Shown here in pieces: positions 52,317 to 61,455 of a DNA stretch of 64,000 nucleotides. Source of the DNA: Chelatococcus sp. HY11 (GTDB taxonomy: Bacteria > Pseudomonadota > Alphaproteobacteria > Rhizobiales > Beijerinckiaceae); the NCBI RefSeq assembly GCF_018398335.1, contig NZ_JAHBRX010000002.1, positions 248,001 to 312,000 on the forward strand, read 5' to 3'. The stretch's first letter is position 1; each line of letters starts with the position of its first letter. The notes below the pieces were generated by a model that saw only the letters and a list, made by a program, of their open reading frames with translations, was not told the DNA's origin and did no database searches. The position numbers were made by a program, and so were the translations under genes.

Positions 52317-53855
52317 ATGACCTCGCACCTGTTCTCCGGACTGATGGCCAAAGCGCCGGCGTCCGACAAGTCGTTCATCGCGGTGAGCGGCGGACGGACG
52401 ATCACCTATGGTGATCTCGCGAAGGAGAGCGCGCGATTGGCCGCGACGCTCGCCAGCCTTGGGGTTCAGCCCGGCGATCGGGTGGCGGTGCAGGTGGAGA
52501 AGAGCGCCGAAGCCATCGTGCTCTATCTCGCGACGGTGCGGGCGGGAGCCATCTTCCTGCCCCTCAACACCGCCTACACCCTGGCCGAACTCGACTATTT
52601 TCTTGGTGACGCCGAGCCGCGCCTCGTCGTGTGCGATCCGGCCAAATATGACGGCATCAAGGAACTCGCCGGCCGGCACGGCATCGCGGCGGTCGAGACG
52701 CTGGACGGTGAGGGCAGAGGCAGTCTCGTCGAGAAGGCTGCCGCGCTGTCGGAGGCCGCCGCCGCAGCCTTCGTCGATGTGCCGCGCGGCCCCGATGACC
52801 TCGCCGCCATCCTGTACACCTCTGGCACGACGGGGCGTTCCAAGGGTGCCATGCTGAGCCACGACAATCTCCTGTCGAACGCGCTGACACTGGTCGACTA
52901 CTGGCGTTTCACCGACAAGGACGTGCTGCTGCACGCGCTGCCGATCTTCCACACCCACGGCCTGTTCGTCGCCACCAACACCATCCTGGCAGCAGGCGCC
53001 TCGATGCTCTTCCTGCCCAAGTTCGATGCGGACAAGGTTATGGCGCTCCTGCCGGAAGCGACCAGCATGATGGGGGTGCCGACGTTCTACACCCGGCTTC
53101 TGCAGCATGACGGACTGACACGCGAGGCGACCGCCCACATCCGGCTGTTCGTCTCCGGCTCGGCGCCGCTCCTGGCCGAGACGCACCGCGACTGGCGCGA
53201 GCGCACCGGCCACGCCATTCTCGAGCGCTACGGCATGACTGAGACCAACATGAACACGTCGAACCCCTATGAGGGTGACCGTATCGCCGGCACGGTGGGT
53301 TACCCCTTGCCGGGGGTCGAGCTGCGCGTGGTGGACGCCGACACGCGCCAGGCCGTCGCCTCCGACGCCATTGGCGTGATCGAGGTGAGGGGACCCAATG
53401 TTTTCAAGGGTTACTGGCGAAATCCTGAGAAAACGAAAGAGGAGTTTCGCGCTGACGGCTTCTTCATCACGGGCGATCTCGGCAAGGTCGATACGGCCGG
53501 CTATGTCCATATCGTTGGGCGCGCCAAGGACCTGATCATCTCCGGCGGCTTCAACGTCTATCCGAAGGAAATCGAGGAGGCGATCGACGATCTGCCGGGG
53601 GTGGTGGAAAGCGCCGTCATCGGCCTGCCGCATCCGGATTTCGGCGAGGGCGTGGTCGCCACCGTCGTCGCTGATCCGAAAAACCCCGCCGATCCCAGCG
53701 CGATCGGCGCGGCACTCGCGGATCGCCTGGCTAAGTTCAAGCAGCCGAAACACATCTTCATCGTGGACGAACTGCCACGCAACACCATGGGCAAGGTTCA
53801 GAAAAACATACTCCGCCAGCGCTTCGCGGATATCTTCAAGAAGCCCGCCGGATAG
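52317..53855 (+). CDS. matB: Malonyl-CoA synthetase
   Basis: The 512-residue acyl-CoA ligase has the AMP-binding motif YTSGTTGRSKG (167-177), ERYGMTETNMNTSNP, the malonate-type GTVGYPLPGVELRV, and the C-terminal hinge DLGKVDTAGYVHIVGRAKDLIISGGFNVYP with catalytic Lys in GKVQKN. It joins malonate to CoA with ATP. No malonate transporter gene follows, so uptake is encoded elsewhere. CGGAG precedes ATG. Confidence 0.93.
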   Translation: MTSHLFSGLMAKAPASDKSFIAVSGGRTITYGDLAKESARLAATLASLGVQPGDRVAVQVEKSAEAIVLYLATVRAGAIFLPLNTAYTLAELDYFLGDAEPRLVVCDPAKYDGIKELAGRHGIAAVETLDGEGRGSLVEKAAALSEAAAAAFVDVPRGPDDLAAILYTSGTTGRSKGAMLSHDNLLSNALTLVDYWRFTDKDVLLHALPIFHTHGLFVATNTILAAGASMLFLPKFDADKVMALLPEATSMMGVPTFYTRLLQHDGLTREATAHIRLFVSGSAPLLAETHRDWRERTGHAILERYGMTETNMNTSNPYEGDRIAGTVGYPLPGVELRVVDADTRQAVASDAIGVIEVRGPNVFKGYWRNPEKTKEEFRADGFFITGDLGKVDTAGYVHIVGRAKDLIISGGFNVYPKEIEEAIDDLPGVVESAVIGLPHPDFGEGVVATVVADPKNPADPSAIGAALADRLAKFKQPKHIFIVDELPRNTMGKVQKNILRQRFADIFKKPAG

Positions 53856-53860
53856 TCCCA

Positions 53861-53877
53861 CGGCCGGGAGCCGGCCG
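53861..53877 (+). terminator. Hairpin after matB
   Basis: CGGCCGG-GAG-CCGGCCG is a 7-bp perfect GC stem five bases after the matB stop. There is no T-run. A second 9-bp stem (TGGATGGCG-CCCGA-CGCCATCCA) is at 53930-53952. Confidence 0.4.
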
Positions 53878-53952
53878 CCCACATAACAAGACCGCGGGCG
53901 GTGCCAAAGGACGGACATTTGAAGGATCGTGGATGGCGCCCGACGCCATCCA

Positions 53953-54262
53953 CCAGCGGGACAACACGCGACGCGAGTGGCGTGAACGCTAACGGGCGGT
54001 CACAACACGCTGCAATTCCTCATCTTTGACCCCGGAACCGTTCTTCGGCTTTCACCTCGCATCCATGGGCAGAGAGGCGAAAAAAATACACTTACGCCGG
54101 GATACTGATTTCGCATAAGCTGAATTATGGAACTTAAGAAGGAAATTGAGAGCCTGACTTTAGTCCATACCGTCCTGGAGGATCCGCGACCTTCATCGAA
54201 ATGGAAATAATCAATTATAACTAGTATGTTATGCGAAGAACCTGCTGTGGCTGATGTTCGCG
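53953..54262. other. Gene-free stretch with an AT-rich island
   Basis: The stretch has no recognised gene. From about 54076 to 54235 it is much richer in A and T than anything nearby. It contains a 27-codon frame (54127-54210, starting MELKKEIESL) without a ribosome site and a dyad ATAAC-TAGTAT-GTTAT at 54217-54232. This may be the remnant of a foreign segment; I see no further sign of what it was. Confidence 0.5.
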
Positions 54263-54826
54263 CTAGAAGCCGAAAGTCGCTTGCGCGGGCGGCGGCGGTG
54301 CAAGGTCATGCCCTTCAAGCGCTAGCATCCGGATCTTGGAATCGGCGCCTCCCGGGGCTGAGAAACCACCGACCTTTCCGCCCGCCGCCAAAACCCGATG
54401 GCAGGGAATGATCAGCGGCACCGGGTTCTTCGCCATGGCCTGGCCAACGTCGCGCGCCGTTTCAGGCCCCGTGCCTAGAGACTTGGCGATTGCGCCGTAG
54501 GTGGTCGTCTCGCCCCAGCGCAGCGCGCGCGTGGCCGCATAGATCGCGGTGAACAGCGGGTCCTGCTCGCCGAGGTCGAGGTTCACATCTGAAAAATCGA
54601 CGGACTCGCCCCTGAAGTATCGTCGTGCGGCGGCGATTGCCGCGACCACCATAGGCGGAGGCTCGCCGGGCAAGGCGTCGGCTGAACGCCTGAGAAGACC
54701 ACGTTCCGTCGCGGCGGCCGATTGTGCCGGCAAGTGAAAGCGTGTCACTCCGCTGTCGTTCCACGCGATGCCGCAAAAGCCGGCGGCAGTCTCGAAGATA
54801 AAATAGCGATGACGAGCCTGGCCCAT
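54263..54826 (-). CDS. ogt: Methylated-DNA-protein-cysteine methyltransferase
   Basis: The 187-residue protein has the Ogt/Ada C-terminal fold: TTTYGAIAKSLGTGPETARDVGQAM and the suicide-acceptor site PCHRV (residues 141-145, Cys142), then GGFSAPGG. It removes alkyl groups from O6 of guanine. The ATG at 54826 has AGGAG ahead; a TTG ten codons upstream is not needed. Confidence 0.93.
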   Translation of the reverse strand: MGQARHRYFIFETAAGFCGIAWNDSGVTRFHLPAQSAAATERGLLRRSADALPGEPPPMVVAAIAAARRYFRGESVDFSDVNLDLGEQDPLFTAIYAATRALRWGETTTYGAIAKSLGTGPETARDVGQAMAKNPVPLIIPCHRVLAAGGKVGGFSAPGGADSKIRMLALEGHDLAPPPPAQATFGF

Positions 54827-54901
54827 CGTCCCGTGCTCCTGCTCCAGTCTCCCCAAGATTGGCCTTCGGCCTCATCTGTTCAAGCAGGCAGGAGCGGCCG
54901 G

Positions 54902-55795
54902 TCAGGACGCCGCGCGCCACGCGATTGTCATCGACCCTGTCAGGCTCTCGTCCGGAGCGAGCCGCTTCAGGCCACCATCTCCCCGAAGATTATGGGCGTT
55001 GGCGGTATGGCTCATGGGCTCGAAGGCGAAGAACGGGACCGGATGGACCGGCGGTTCCAGCGGATCCGGCACAAAGATGAAGGAACGCCGCAGTTCTTCC
55101 GTCGCCGTGATGAGCGTCGTCACACCTGTGCTGGGCGCGGTGATCTCCGCCCGTCCATCCCAGCCCTCGAAACCGTTGTTGATCCGCCGTCCGGGCACGC
55201 CGCGCGGGTTCGTGAAATCAAGATCCACGGGCAGGGGCGCGCGCCGTGCGGGAAGCGAGAACTCCCCCTCCTCCCAGTAGTCCGACGCCGTCGTCTTGAT
55301 CGTCGTATCCGGATGGGCCGGCAAATACGGGTGCCAGCCGAAGCCGAAAGGCATGGCGCGCGCGCCACGATTGATGATCGTCATCGTCACAGTCAGAGCA
55401 GATCCCTCAATGGAGAAGGCCTGCTCCGCGTCGTACTGGAAGGCGCCCCCTGCCCGGCTCGTGCTGCGTAACACGGCGTGTGTCGCCGTTGCCTCGGCGA
55501 CGCTCCATGCGTTAAGCCAGCCGTCGCCATGCAGGACGAGCGGATCCCAATCCGTGTTCGGGGCGAATGTGTAGTCCTCGCCCTCGAAGGTGAAACCGTT
55601 GCCCGCGATCCGGTTGCCGAAGGGCAGCAGCGGATAGCACCCGGACCGGCGCGGCAGGCGTGGTGTGTCTTCGGCAGGCGGACGCAGAAGCGGAACCTCG
55701 CCGCGTGCGGTTTTCGCCACAAGCCGCCAGATGACGCCGCCGCTCGTATCGAGCGCCGCGAACAAAGATTCGCTCTCAAGCCGCACTTCACCCAT
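54902..55795 (-). CDS. Aldose 1-epimerase family protein
   Basis: The 297-residue protein has the beta-sandwich mutarotase pattern: SGCYPLLPFGNRIAGNGFTFEG near residue 50, LHGDGWLNAWSV with one catalytic His, FGFGWHPYLP with the second, and the late FEPMSHTANAHN. It interconverts alpha and beta forms of a sugar or a relative. It lies 75 bases upstream of ogt on the same strand. No sugar pathway adjoins. Confidence 0.9.
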   Translation of the reverse strand: MGEVRLESESLFAALDTSGGVIWRLVAKTARGEVPLLRPPAEDTPRLPRRSGCYPLLPFGNRIAGNGFTFEGEDYTFAPNTDWDPLVLHGDGWLNAWSVAEATATHAVLRSTSRAGGAFQYDAEQAFSIEGSALTVTMTIINRGARAMPFGFGWHPYLPAHPDTTIKTTASDYWEEGEFSLPARRAPLPVDLDFTNPRGVPGRRINNGFEGWDGRAEITAPSTGVTTLITATEELRRSFIFVPDPLEPPVHPVPFFAFEPMSHTANAHNLRGDGGLKRLAPDESLTGSMTIAWRAAS

Positions 55796-55993
55796 GGATC
55801 ACCTCTGCCTCACCGACCGCCGGCGAGCGCTGAGCGCGCGCCAGCCGAACATCGCAATGCCCGGATTGCGCGTCGAAGGCAATATGGATGGCACAAGCCC
55901 GCGAAGCATCGGCAGCTTCCGTTGACGCCCGGCCTGGAAAATGATCTATATGATTTATAACGTCTCGGAACGAGCGTATGGGGAGGAGCAACC

Positions 55994-57154
55994 ATGACAA
56001 TCAAGCACTATCTCACGTCCGCGACGGCCGGCCTGGCGCTGAGCCTGAGTGCGCTGACGGCCATGGCGGCCGACACGATCAAGATCGGCGTGATCGCCCC
56101 CTTGACCGGCGCCGGCGCTCCGTGGGGAATCGCGGCCGCTGAAGCGCCGAAGATCCTGGCGGCGGACATCAATGCCAAGGGCGGGCTGGCGGTCGGCGGC
56201 AAGACGTACAAGGTCGAGGTCGTGGCCTACGACGACCAGTACAAGGCCGCAGAAGCGGTCGCCGCCTATAACCGCCTGGTCAATCAGGACGGCGTCAAAT
56301 ACATGATCATCCTGAGTTCGGCGGCCACGATGGCGCTGAAACAGAACGTCGAGGACGACGAGGTGGTCGCGGTGACAGCCGCCTATACCGCCAAGGCGAT
56401 CGAGCCCACGACGAAATACATGTTCCGCATGTACAGCACGCCAGCCGACTACGTGCCCTCCTTCATTGCCTGGATGAAGGACAATGTGAAGGAGAAGCGC
56501 GTCGTCGTCGTCAATCCCAACGACGAGACGGGCTGGGATCAGACGCAGCTCAGCGAGAAGCTGTTCAAGGAGAACGGCTTCGAGGTTCTCGGCCATGAAT
56601 TGTTCGAGCGCGCCCAGAAGGACTTCCAGCCGCTCCTGACCAAGATCATCGCCATGAAGCCCGATATCATCGAGCTCGGCGGCACCTCGCCCGCCACCGC
56701 AGGCCTCATCATCCGCCAGGCGCGTGAGCTCGGTTATGACAAGCTGTTCAGCAAGACCGGCGGCGCAGGGCCAGCGGAGATCGTCGCGGGCGCGGGTGCC
56801 AAGGCGGCCGAAGGCGTCATCAACATGCTCTACGCCGACCCGGCCAACGAGGGGTACCGGCGCATCGCGGCCGCTTACAAGGCCTCTGTCGGCCAGGATC
56901 CGAACGAAATCTTGGTATCTTTCTACGATGGCGCGAATGTCCTCCTGAAGGCCATTCAGAAGTCGGGCGACCCGAGCGACACCGGCAAGGTGGCGGCAGC
57001 CTTTGCGTCCGTTCTCCCCACGCCATCCGTGCAGGGCGATCAATTGAGCCTCGGCGGCAAGGCAATCTCCGGCGTCGACAACCAGATCATGACAGTCAAC
57101 TACATCGGCGTCATTCGTGACGGCCAGCCAGTCGTGATCGGCAAGACGAAATAG
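55994..57154 (+). CDS. Branched-chain amino acid-type ABC substrate-binding protein
   Basis: The 386-residue protein has a Sec signal (TAGLALSLSALTAMA, cleavage before ADTIKIG) and the Peripla_BP_6 fold, with IGVIAPLTGAGAPWGIAAAEAPKILAADINAKGG and GGTSPATAGLIIRQARELGYDKL. GGGGAGGAG precedes ATG 55994. Liv-type importers also carry aromatic acids, amides and urea, so the ligand is open. An AT-rich tract with ATGATCTAT/ATGATTTAT direct repeats lies just upstream. Confidence 0.9.
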   Translation: MTIKHYLTSATAGLALSLSALTAMAADTIKIGVIAPLTGAGAPWGIAAAEAPKILAADINAKGGLAVGGKTYKVEVVAYDDQYKAAEAVAAYNRLVNQDGVKYMIILSSAATMALKQNVEDDEVVAVTAAYTAKAIEPTTKYMFRMYSTPADYVPSFIAWMKDNVKEKRVVVVNPNDETGWDQTQLSEKLFKENGFEVLGHELFERAQKDFQPLLTKIIAMKPDIIELGGTSPATAGLIIRQARELGYDKLFSKTGGAGPAEIVAGAGAKAAEGVINMLYADPANEGYRRIAAAYKASVGQDPNEILVSFYDGANVLLKAIQKSGDPSDTGKVAAAFASVLPTPSVQGDQLSLGGKAISGVDNQIMTVNYIGVIRDGQPVVIGKTK

Positions 57155-57175
57155 CGACAACAATTTGAAGCGTGC

Positions 57176-57199
57176 GGGGAGGCGCTCGGCGCCCTCCCC
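57176..57199 (+). other. Strong hairpin between binding-protein and permease genes
   Basis: GGGGAGGCGC and GCGCCCTCCCC pair over ten bases with one bulged C, with a TCG loop, 22 bases after the binding-protein stop. It is followed by a further 120 bases before livH. It should protect the 3' end of the binding-protein message. Confidence 0.45.
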
Positions 57200-57316
57200 C
57201 CGGGCCGCATCGGGCGAGAAGACCGATGTGTGCCGGTCTCGCCTTCGATTTCTGGGGAACGACGATATGTCATATCGGCGTGCTGACAGCCTGTATGTCC
57301 GGGGAGCAGGACCGCG

Positions 57317-58171
57317 ATGATCGAGCAGATGATCGTCAACGGTCTACTGGCTGGCTTTATCTATATCATCATGGCACTGGGATTTACGCTCATCTTCGGG
57401 ATCATGCGCATCGTGAACTTCGCCCACGGCGAATTTTACATGGCTGGCGCCGTGGTCGTGCTGTTCCTGTTTGGCGCTCTCGGCTGGAACTTCTTCCTCG
57501 CGGTCGTCATAGCCGGGTTCCTCGCGGCCGCATTGGGCATCGTCATCGAGCGGGTGCTGTTCCGGCCGCTCGTGGGCAATGAATTGCCAGGCATGATCAT
57601 GTCACTTGCCGTCGGCATCACCCTGCAGTCGATCGCCCTCATTCTTTTCGGACCGTCCGAGCAATCCGTTCAACGGCCATTCTCGGGCACCTGGCAGTTG
57701 GTCAACGCGGTTGTGCCATGGGACCGCACGGTGGTTGCCATCGCCGCGCTCGTCATTCTTGCGGCCTTCTATCTGTTCCTGAAGCACTCCCGGCTTGGCC
57801 TGGCCATGCAGGCGGTCGCGCAGGACCGCGAAACCTCGAGCCTGATGGGGGTTGAGTCAGGCCTCATCTATGCCTCCGCCTTCGGCATCGCCTGCGCCCT
57901 CGCCGGGCTCGCGGGCGGGCTGATGGCACCGATCTACACCATCGGCCCGTATATGGGAGAATTGCCCATGCTCAAGGCTTTCGTGGTCGTTATCCTCGGA
58001 GGTCTCGGCAGCGTTCCCGGTGCCGTCCTCGGTGGGCTGCTCATCGGCTTGTCCGAATCCGTATTGTCGACGCTGTTCAGCTCCACGACGGCGCTGATCG
58101 CCTCGTTCACGATCGTTCTTCTCATCGTGGTGATGCGGCCGACCGGCCTGTTGGGACGAGGCGCCCCATGA
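57317..58171 (+). CDS. livH: Branched-chain amino acid-type ABC permease (LivH-like)
   Basis: The 284-residue permease has the LivH pattern: IVNGLLAGFIYIIMALGFTLIFGIMRIVNFAHGEFYM at the start, AVAQDRETSSLMGVESGLIYASAFGIACALAGLAGG in the middle, and KAFVVVILGGLGSVPGAVLGGLLIG later. It forms half of the membrane channel and overlaps livM by ATGA. Confidence 0.94.
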   Translation: MIEQMIVNGLLAGFIYIIMALGFTLIFGIMRIVNFAHGEFYMAGAVVVLFLFGALGWNFFLAVVIAGFLAAALGIVIERVLFRPLVGNELPGMIMSLAVGITLQSIALILFGPSEQSVQRPFSGTWQLVNAVVPWDRTVVAIAALVILAAFYLFLKHSRLGLAMQAVAQDRETSSLMGVESGLIYASAFGIACALAGLAGGLMAPIYTIGPYMGELPMLKAFVVVILGGLGSVPGAVLGGLLIGLSESVLSTLFSSTTALIASFTIVLLIVVMRPTGLLGRGAP

Positions 58172-59091
58172 AGCGTCTCATCCTTCTCGCCGCGATCGTC
58201 CTTCTCGCCATGATCCCGTGGGTCGCAAACAACCGCTATGTGTTTCACATAGCCACCATGATCGCGATCATGGCGCCGCTCGCGCTCAGCATGAACCTCA
58301 TGCTGCGCATCGGCCAGTTGTCCATGGCCCATTCCGCCTTCATGGGCATCGGCGCCTATGCCAGCGCGCTCCTCACCATGCGGCTCGGGCTGCCTCCGCT
58401 CGCCTCGCTCCTCTCCGGCGGCGTGCTGGCGGCCCTCGCCGCGCTCGTGCTCGGTCCAGTTTTTCTGCGCATCAAGGGCGTCTATTTCGTGCTTCTGACC
58501 TATGCTTTCGGGCAGATCGTCAATCTCGTCTTCCAGGAATGGACGTCGCTGTTCGGCGGGAACAGCGGACTCTACGGCATTCCGAAGTTCTCGCTGGCCG
58601 GCTACCGTCTCACCGCTGTCTCGCAATACTACGTCTTCGCGCTGCTCTTCACCGTCCTCGCCTACTGGATGGTGCGGACGATCGAGCGCTCCGACATTGG
58701 CGCGATCCTGCAGTCCCTGAACGAAGACGAAATGCTCAGCCGATCGATCGGCGCCGATGCGCTGTCCTGGCGCATTGCGGTCTTCACGTTCAGCGCGGCG
58801 ATCGCTGGCATAAGCGGCGGCATCTACGCCTTCTATATCGGCTTTCTGTCGCCGCAGGCCTTCGGTTTCCAGCTCTCCGTCGATCTCGTCGTCATGAATG
58901 TCATCGGCGGAACGAGCGTCGCCCTTGGCCCCCTGCTTGGCGCGATCGTGGTCGTGCCGCTGCCGGAGCTGCTGCGTGAGGCCAAGCAGTATCAGCTTCT
59001 CATCTATGGGCTTTGCCTGATGGTCTTCCTCATCTTTATCAAGCAGGGGCTCGTTTCGCTGATCGACCGCCCACGAAGGAAGCCCGCATGA
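58168..59091 (+). CDS. livM: Branched-chain amino acid-type ABC permease (LivM-like)
   Basis: The 307-residue permease shows the LivM pattern: NLMLRIGQLSMAHSAFMGIGAYASALL, LRIKGVYFVLLTYAFGQIVNLVFQEW, NEDEMLSRSIGADALSWRIAVFTFSAAIAGISGGIYA, and MNVIGGTSVALGPLLGAIVVVPLPELLR. It overlaps both neighbours by four bases and pairs with LivH. Confidence 0.94.
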   Translation: MKRLILLAAIVLLAMIPWVANNRYVFHIATMIAIMAPLALSMNLMLRIGQLSMAHSAFMGIGAYASALLTMRLGLPPLASLLSGGVLAALAALVLGPVFLRIKGVYFVLLTYAFGQIVNLVFQEWTSLFGGNSGLYGIPKFSLAGYRLTAVSQYYVFALLFTVLAYWMVRTIERSDIGAILQSLNEDEMLSRSIGADALSWRIAVFTFSAAIAGISGGIYAFYIGFLSPQAFGFQLSVDLVVMNVIGGTSVALGPLLGAIVVVPLPELLREAKQYQLLIYGLCLMVFLIFIKQGLVSLIDRPRRKPA

Positions 59092-59849
59092 GCCCTCTGC
59101 TCGAGGTTCAGGGCCTCACGCGTCGCTTCGGCGGCCTGACGGCGGTCTCCGATGTCTCCTTCTCGGTGAGCGAAGGTGAGATCTTCGGCGTCATCGGCCC
59201 CAACGGAGCGGGCAAGACCACGCTGTTCAACGTCATCGCCGGCCATTACAAGCCGAGCGCCGGAACGGCCACGTTTTCCGGCCGGGGAATATCGGGTCGG
59301 AGAAGCGACGTGATAGCCCGCCTCGGCATCGCCAGGACATTTCAGGCCGTGCACCTCTTCGCCGGGGAAACGGTGGCTGAGAACCTGCGGCGCGCACGGG
59401 TCCTTTCGACCAGCCACGGTCCCTTCGCCTATCTCCGGTCGTTTGGAACAGGGCGCACGGAGCCACATCCGCAGGACGTCGCCACCTTCGTCGGTCTGGG
59501 CAATCTGCTCGATCAGACCGCCGGCGGTCTTGCCTACGGCTTGCAGAAAATGCTCGGTATTGGCATGGCGCTGATGGTCTCGCCGAAACTTCTGTTGATG
59601 GACGAGCCGGCCGCAGGCCTGAACCCCTCGGAAAAACGAGCAGCCAGCGCGCTGATCCGTCGGCTGCGCGATGAACGTGGCATCAGCATCCTGCTTGTGG
59701 AGCACGACATGCCTCTCGTCATGGGCGTGTGCGACCGCATCCTCGTCGTCAACCAGGGCAAGCCGATCGCGATCGGCTCACCTGACGCCATCAAGGCCGA
59801 TCCAGCGGTCATCGACGCCTATCTGGGGGATGACTATGAGTTTGCTTGA
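59088..59849 (+). CDS. livG: Branched-chain amino acid-type ABC ATPase (LivG-like)
   Basis: The 253-residue ATPase has Walker A GPNGAGKT (37-44), the Liv-specific Q-loop IARTFQAVHLF, a degenerate signature GGLAYGLQKML in place of LSGGQ-Q, Walker B LLLMDEPAAGLNP and H-loop VEHDM. The altered signature (AGGLAYG) is common in LivG proteins. ATG 59088 overlaps the livM stop. Confidence 0.93.
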   Translation: MSPLLEVQGLTRRFGGLTAVSDVSFSVSEGEIFGVIGPNGAGKTTLFNVIAGHYKPSAGTATFSGRGISGRRSDVIARLGIARTFQAVHLFAGETVAENLRRARVLSTSHGPFAYLRSFGTGRTEPHPQDVATFVGLGNLLDQTAGGLAYGLQKMLGIGMALMVSPKLLLMDEPAAGLNPSEKRAASALIRRLRDERGISILLVEHDMPLVMGVCDRILVVNQGKPIAIGSPDAIKADPAVIDAYLGDDYEFA

Positions 59850-60582
59850 GGTCGAGCGCCTGTCTGTCGACTACGCCGGCGTCCATGCCTTGCACCAGGT
59901 GTCGGCGAACATCCCCGAAAAAAACGTCGTCTCCATCATCGGCGCCAACGGGGCCGGCAAATCGACGCTGCTGAAGGCGATCGCGGGTGTCGTGAAGCCG
60001 AATGCCGGCGCTGTCCGTTTCGAAGGCGAGGACATCACCGCGCTCAAGCCCCATGAGCGCCTAGATCGCGGCATCGCGCTCTGCCCCGAGGGGCGCAGGC
60101 TGTTTCCGGAACTGACTGTCTATGAGAATATCCGCATGGGGGCCTATCGCGTCCGGGATCGCGCACGGTTTCGCAGCCGGCTCGACTTTCTGCATGCCGT
60201 CTTCCCGCGTGTCGCCGAGCGCGGCAATCAGGTCGCGGCCAGCCTCTCGGGCGGTGAGCAGCAGATGGTTGCCATCGCGCGGGCGCTGATGAGCCATCCG
60301 CGCCTGCTCATGCTGGATGAGCCGACGCTCGGCCTCGCGCCAAAACTGATCCACGAGGTCGCGCGTCTTGTCCGGACGATCAATAGCGAAGGCATCACCG
60401 TCGTCATCGTCGAGCAGAATGCAAAGCTGGCCCTGAAGATCTCCGATCAGGCCTATGTGCTCGAAACCGGTGCGGTGGTACTCGAAGGCAAGAGCAGCGA
60501 CTTGCTGGCGAGCAACAAGGTTCAACACGCCTATCTGGGAGGGGACAGTGCCGGACAGTCTGCCGACAACGGACATCTCTGA
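59836..60582 (+). CDS. livF: Branched-chain amino acid-type ABC ATPase (LivF-like)
   Basis: The 248-residue ATPase has Walker A GANGAGKS (36-43), CPEGRRLFPELTVYENIRMGAY, signature LSGGEQQMVAIARALM and Walker B LLMLDEPTLGLAP. It starts at 59836, 14 bases inside the end of livG, with GGGGGA ahead; an ATG at 59830 is an alternative. It dimerises with LivG to power the importer. Confidence 0.93.
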   Translation: MSLLEVERLSVDYAGVHALHQVSANIPEKNVVSIIGANGAGKSTLLKAIAGVVKPNAGAVRFEGEDITALKPHERLDRGIALCPEGRRLFPELTVYENIRMGAYRVRDRARFRSRLDFLHAVFPRVAERGNQVAASLSGGEQQMVAIARALMSHPRLLMLDEPTLGLAPKLIHEVARLVRTINSEGITVVIVEQNAKLALKISDQAYVLETGAVVLEGKSSDLLASNKVQHAYLGGDSAGQSADNGHL

Positions 60583-61411
60583 CGACGCAACCTACGAGAT
60601 CTACCAGCTCTGCTATGCGAGGGCGCCCGACCGGCGCGTACACGAGAACTTCCTGCGCCGCGACATGCATGATGGGCCGATGCCGCTCGACTTCAGCCTC
60701 TGGATCTTGCGCAACGCGGCGCGCACTGTCCTTGTCGATACCGGCTTTGGCGCCCGCGCCGCAGGGGAGCGAGGGCGGCCGCTCGATATCGACCCTTTGG
60801 AGGCGCTGCGGCTTGTCGGCATCGATCCGGATAGCATTGAGGACATCATCCTCACGCATCTTCACTACGATCATGCGGGGAACATCGATCGTTTCGTCAG
60901 AGCGCGCTTCCATGTGCAGGATGCGGAGGCCGCCTTCGCCACCGGACGGTGCATGTGCGAGCCGGCGCTTCGCTTCCCCTTCGACGTGGAAGATGTCGTC
61001 ACCTTCGTCCGGCACGTCTACGCGGAACGTATCCACTTCCACGACGGTGATGCCGCGCCGCTCCCCGGCATTTCGCTCCATTGCCTCCCCGGCCACAGCC
61101 AAGGGCTACAGGCGGTCAAGGTCATGACGCCGCGCGGCCCCGTGCTGCTAGCCTCGGACGTCAGCCATCTCTATGCCAATTTTCTTCGGCGCGCGCCCTT
61201 CGCCCTGACGGTGGACGCGGCCGCGACACTGCGCTCGTACGGCCGCATGCTCGAAATCGCGGGCGCAGTCGACCGGATCATCCCTGGCCACGACCCGTTG
61301 GTGCGCAAGCTTTATCCATCGGTCACGGTTAACGGCGTCACCCTGACGTCGCTGCATGAGGACCCAGCCATCCACGACATTTCGACGCTCAGGAACTTGA
61401 CGGCTGACTGA
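60548..61411 (+). CDS. MBL-fold metallohydrolase (lactonase-like)
   Basis: The 287-residue protein has the metallo-beta-lactamase metal site THLHYDHAGN (His104, His106, Asp108, His109), then CLPGHSQG, ASDVSHLY and IPGHDPLV for the remaining ligands. This order is that of the AHL-lactonase/hydrolase branch. The GTG at 60548 has a near-perfect GGGAGGGG ahead; the gene overlaps livF by 35 bases. It probably opens a lactone or ester of the imported compound. Confidence 0.88.
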   Translation: MPDSLPTTDISDDATYEIYQLCYARAPDRRVHENFLRRDMHDGPMPLDFSLWILRNAARTVLVDTGFGARAAGERGRPLDIDPLEALRLVGIDPDSIEDIILTHLHYDHAGNIDRFVRARFHVQDAEAAFATGRCMCEPALRFPFDVEDVVTFVRHVYAERIHFHDGDAAPLPGISLHCLPGHSQGLQAVKVMTPRGPVLLASDVSHLYANFLRRAPFALTVDAAATLRSYGRMLEIAGAVDRIIPGHDPLVRKLYPSVTVNGVTLTSLHEDPAIHDISTLRNLTAD

Positions 61412-61455
61412 TCATAGATGGCCGCCCTCCCCCTTCGATCTGGGCCTCCGACAGT

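Noticed and set aside
52284-53918. A 544-codon open frame antisense to matB
   Set aside because: It is a shadow of a complete MatB with all motifs.
53930-53952. Rho-independent terminator
   Set aside because: The 9-bp stem is perfect but no T-run follows, and matB already ends 75 bases earlier with another hairpin.
54127-54210. Small protein gene of 27 codons
   Set aside because: There is no ribosome site and no sign of conservation; it is kept only as part of the AT-rich island.
59500-59560. Broken ABC signature in LivG
   Set aside because: AGGLAYGLQK instead of LSGGQ is normal for the LivG branch, so it is not a defect.
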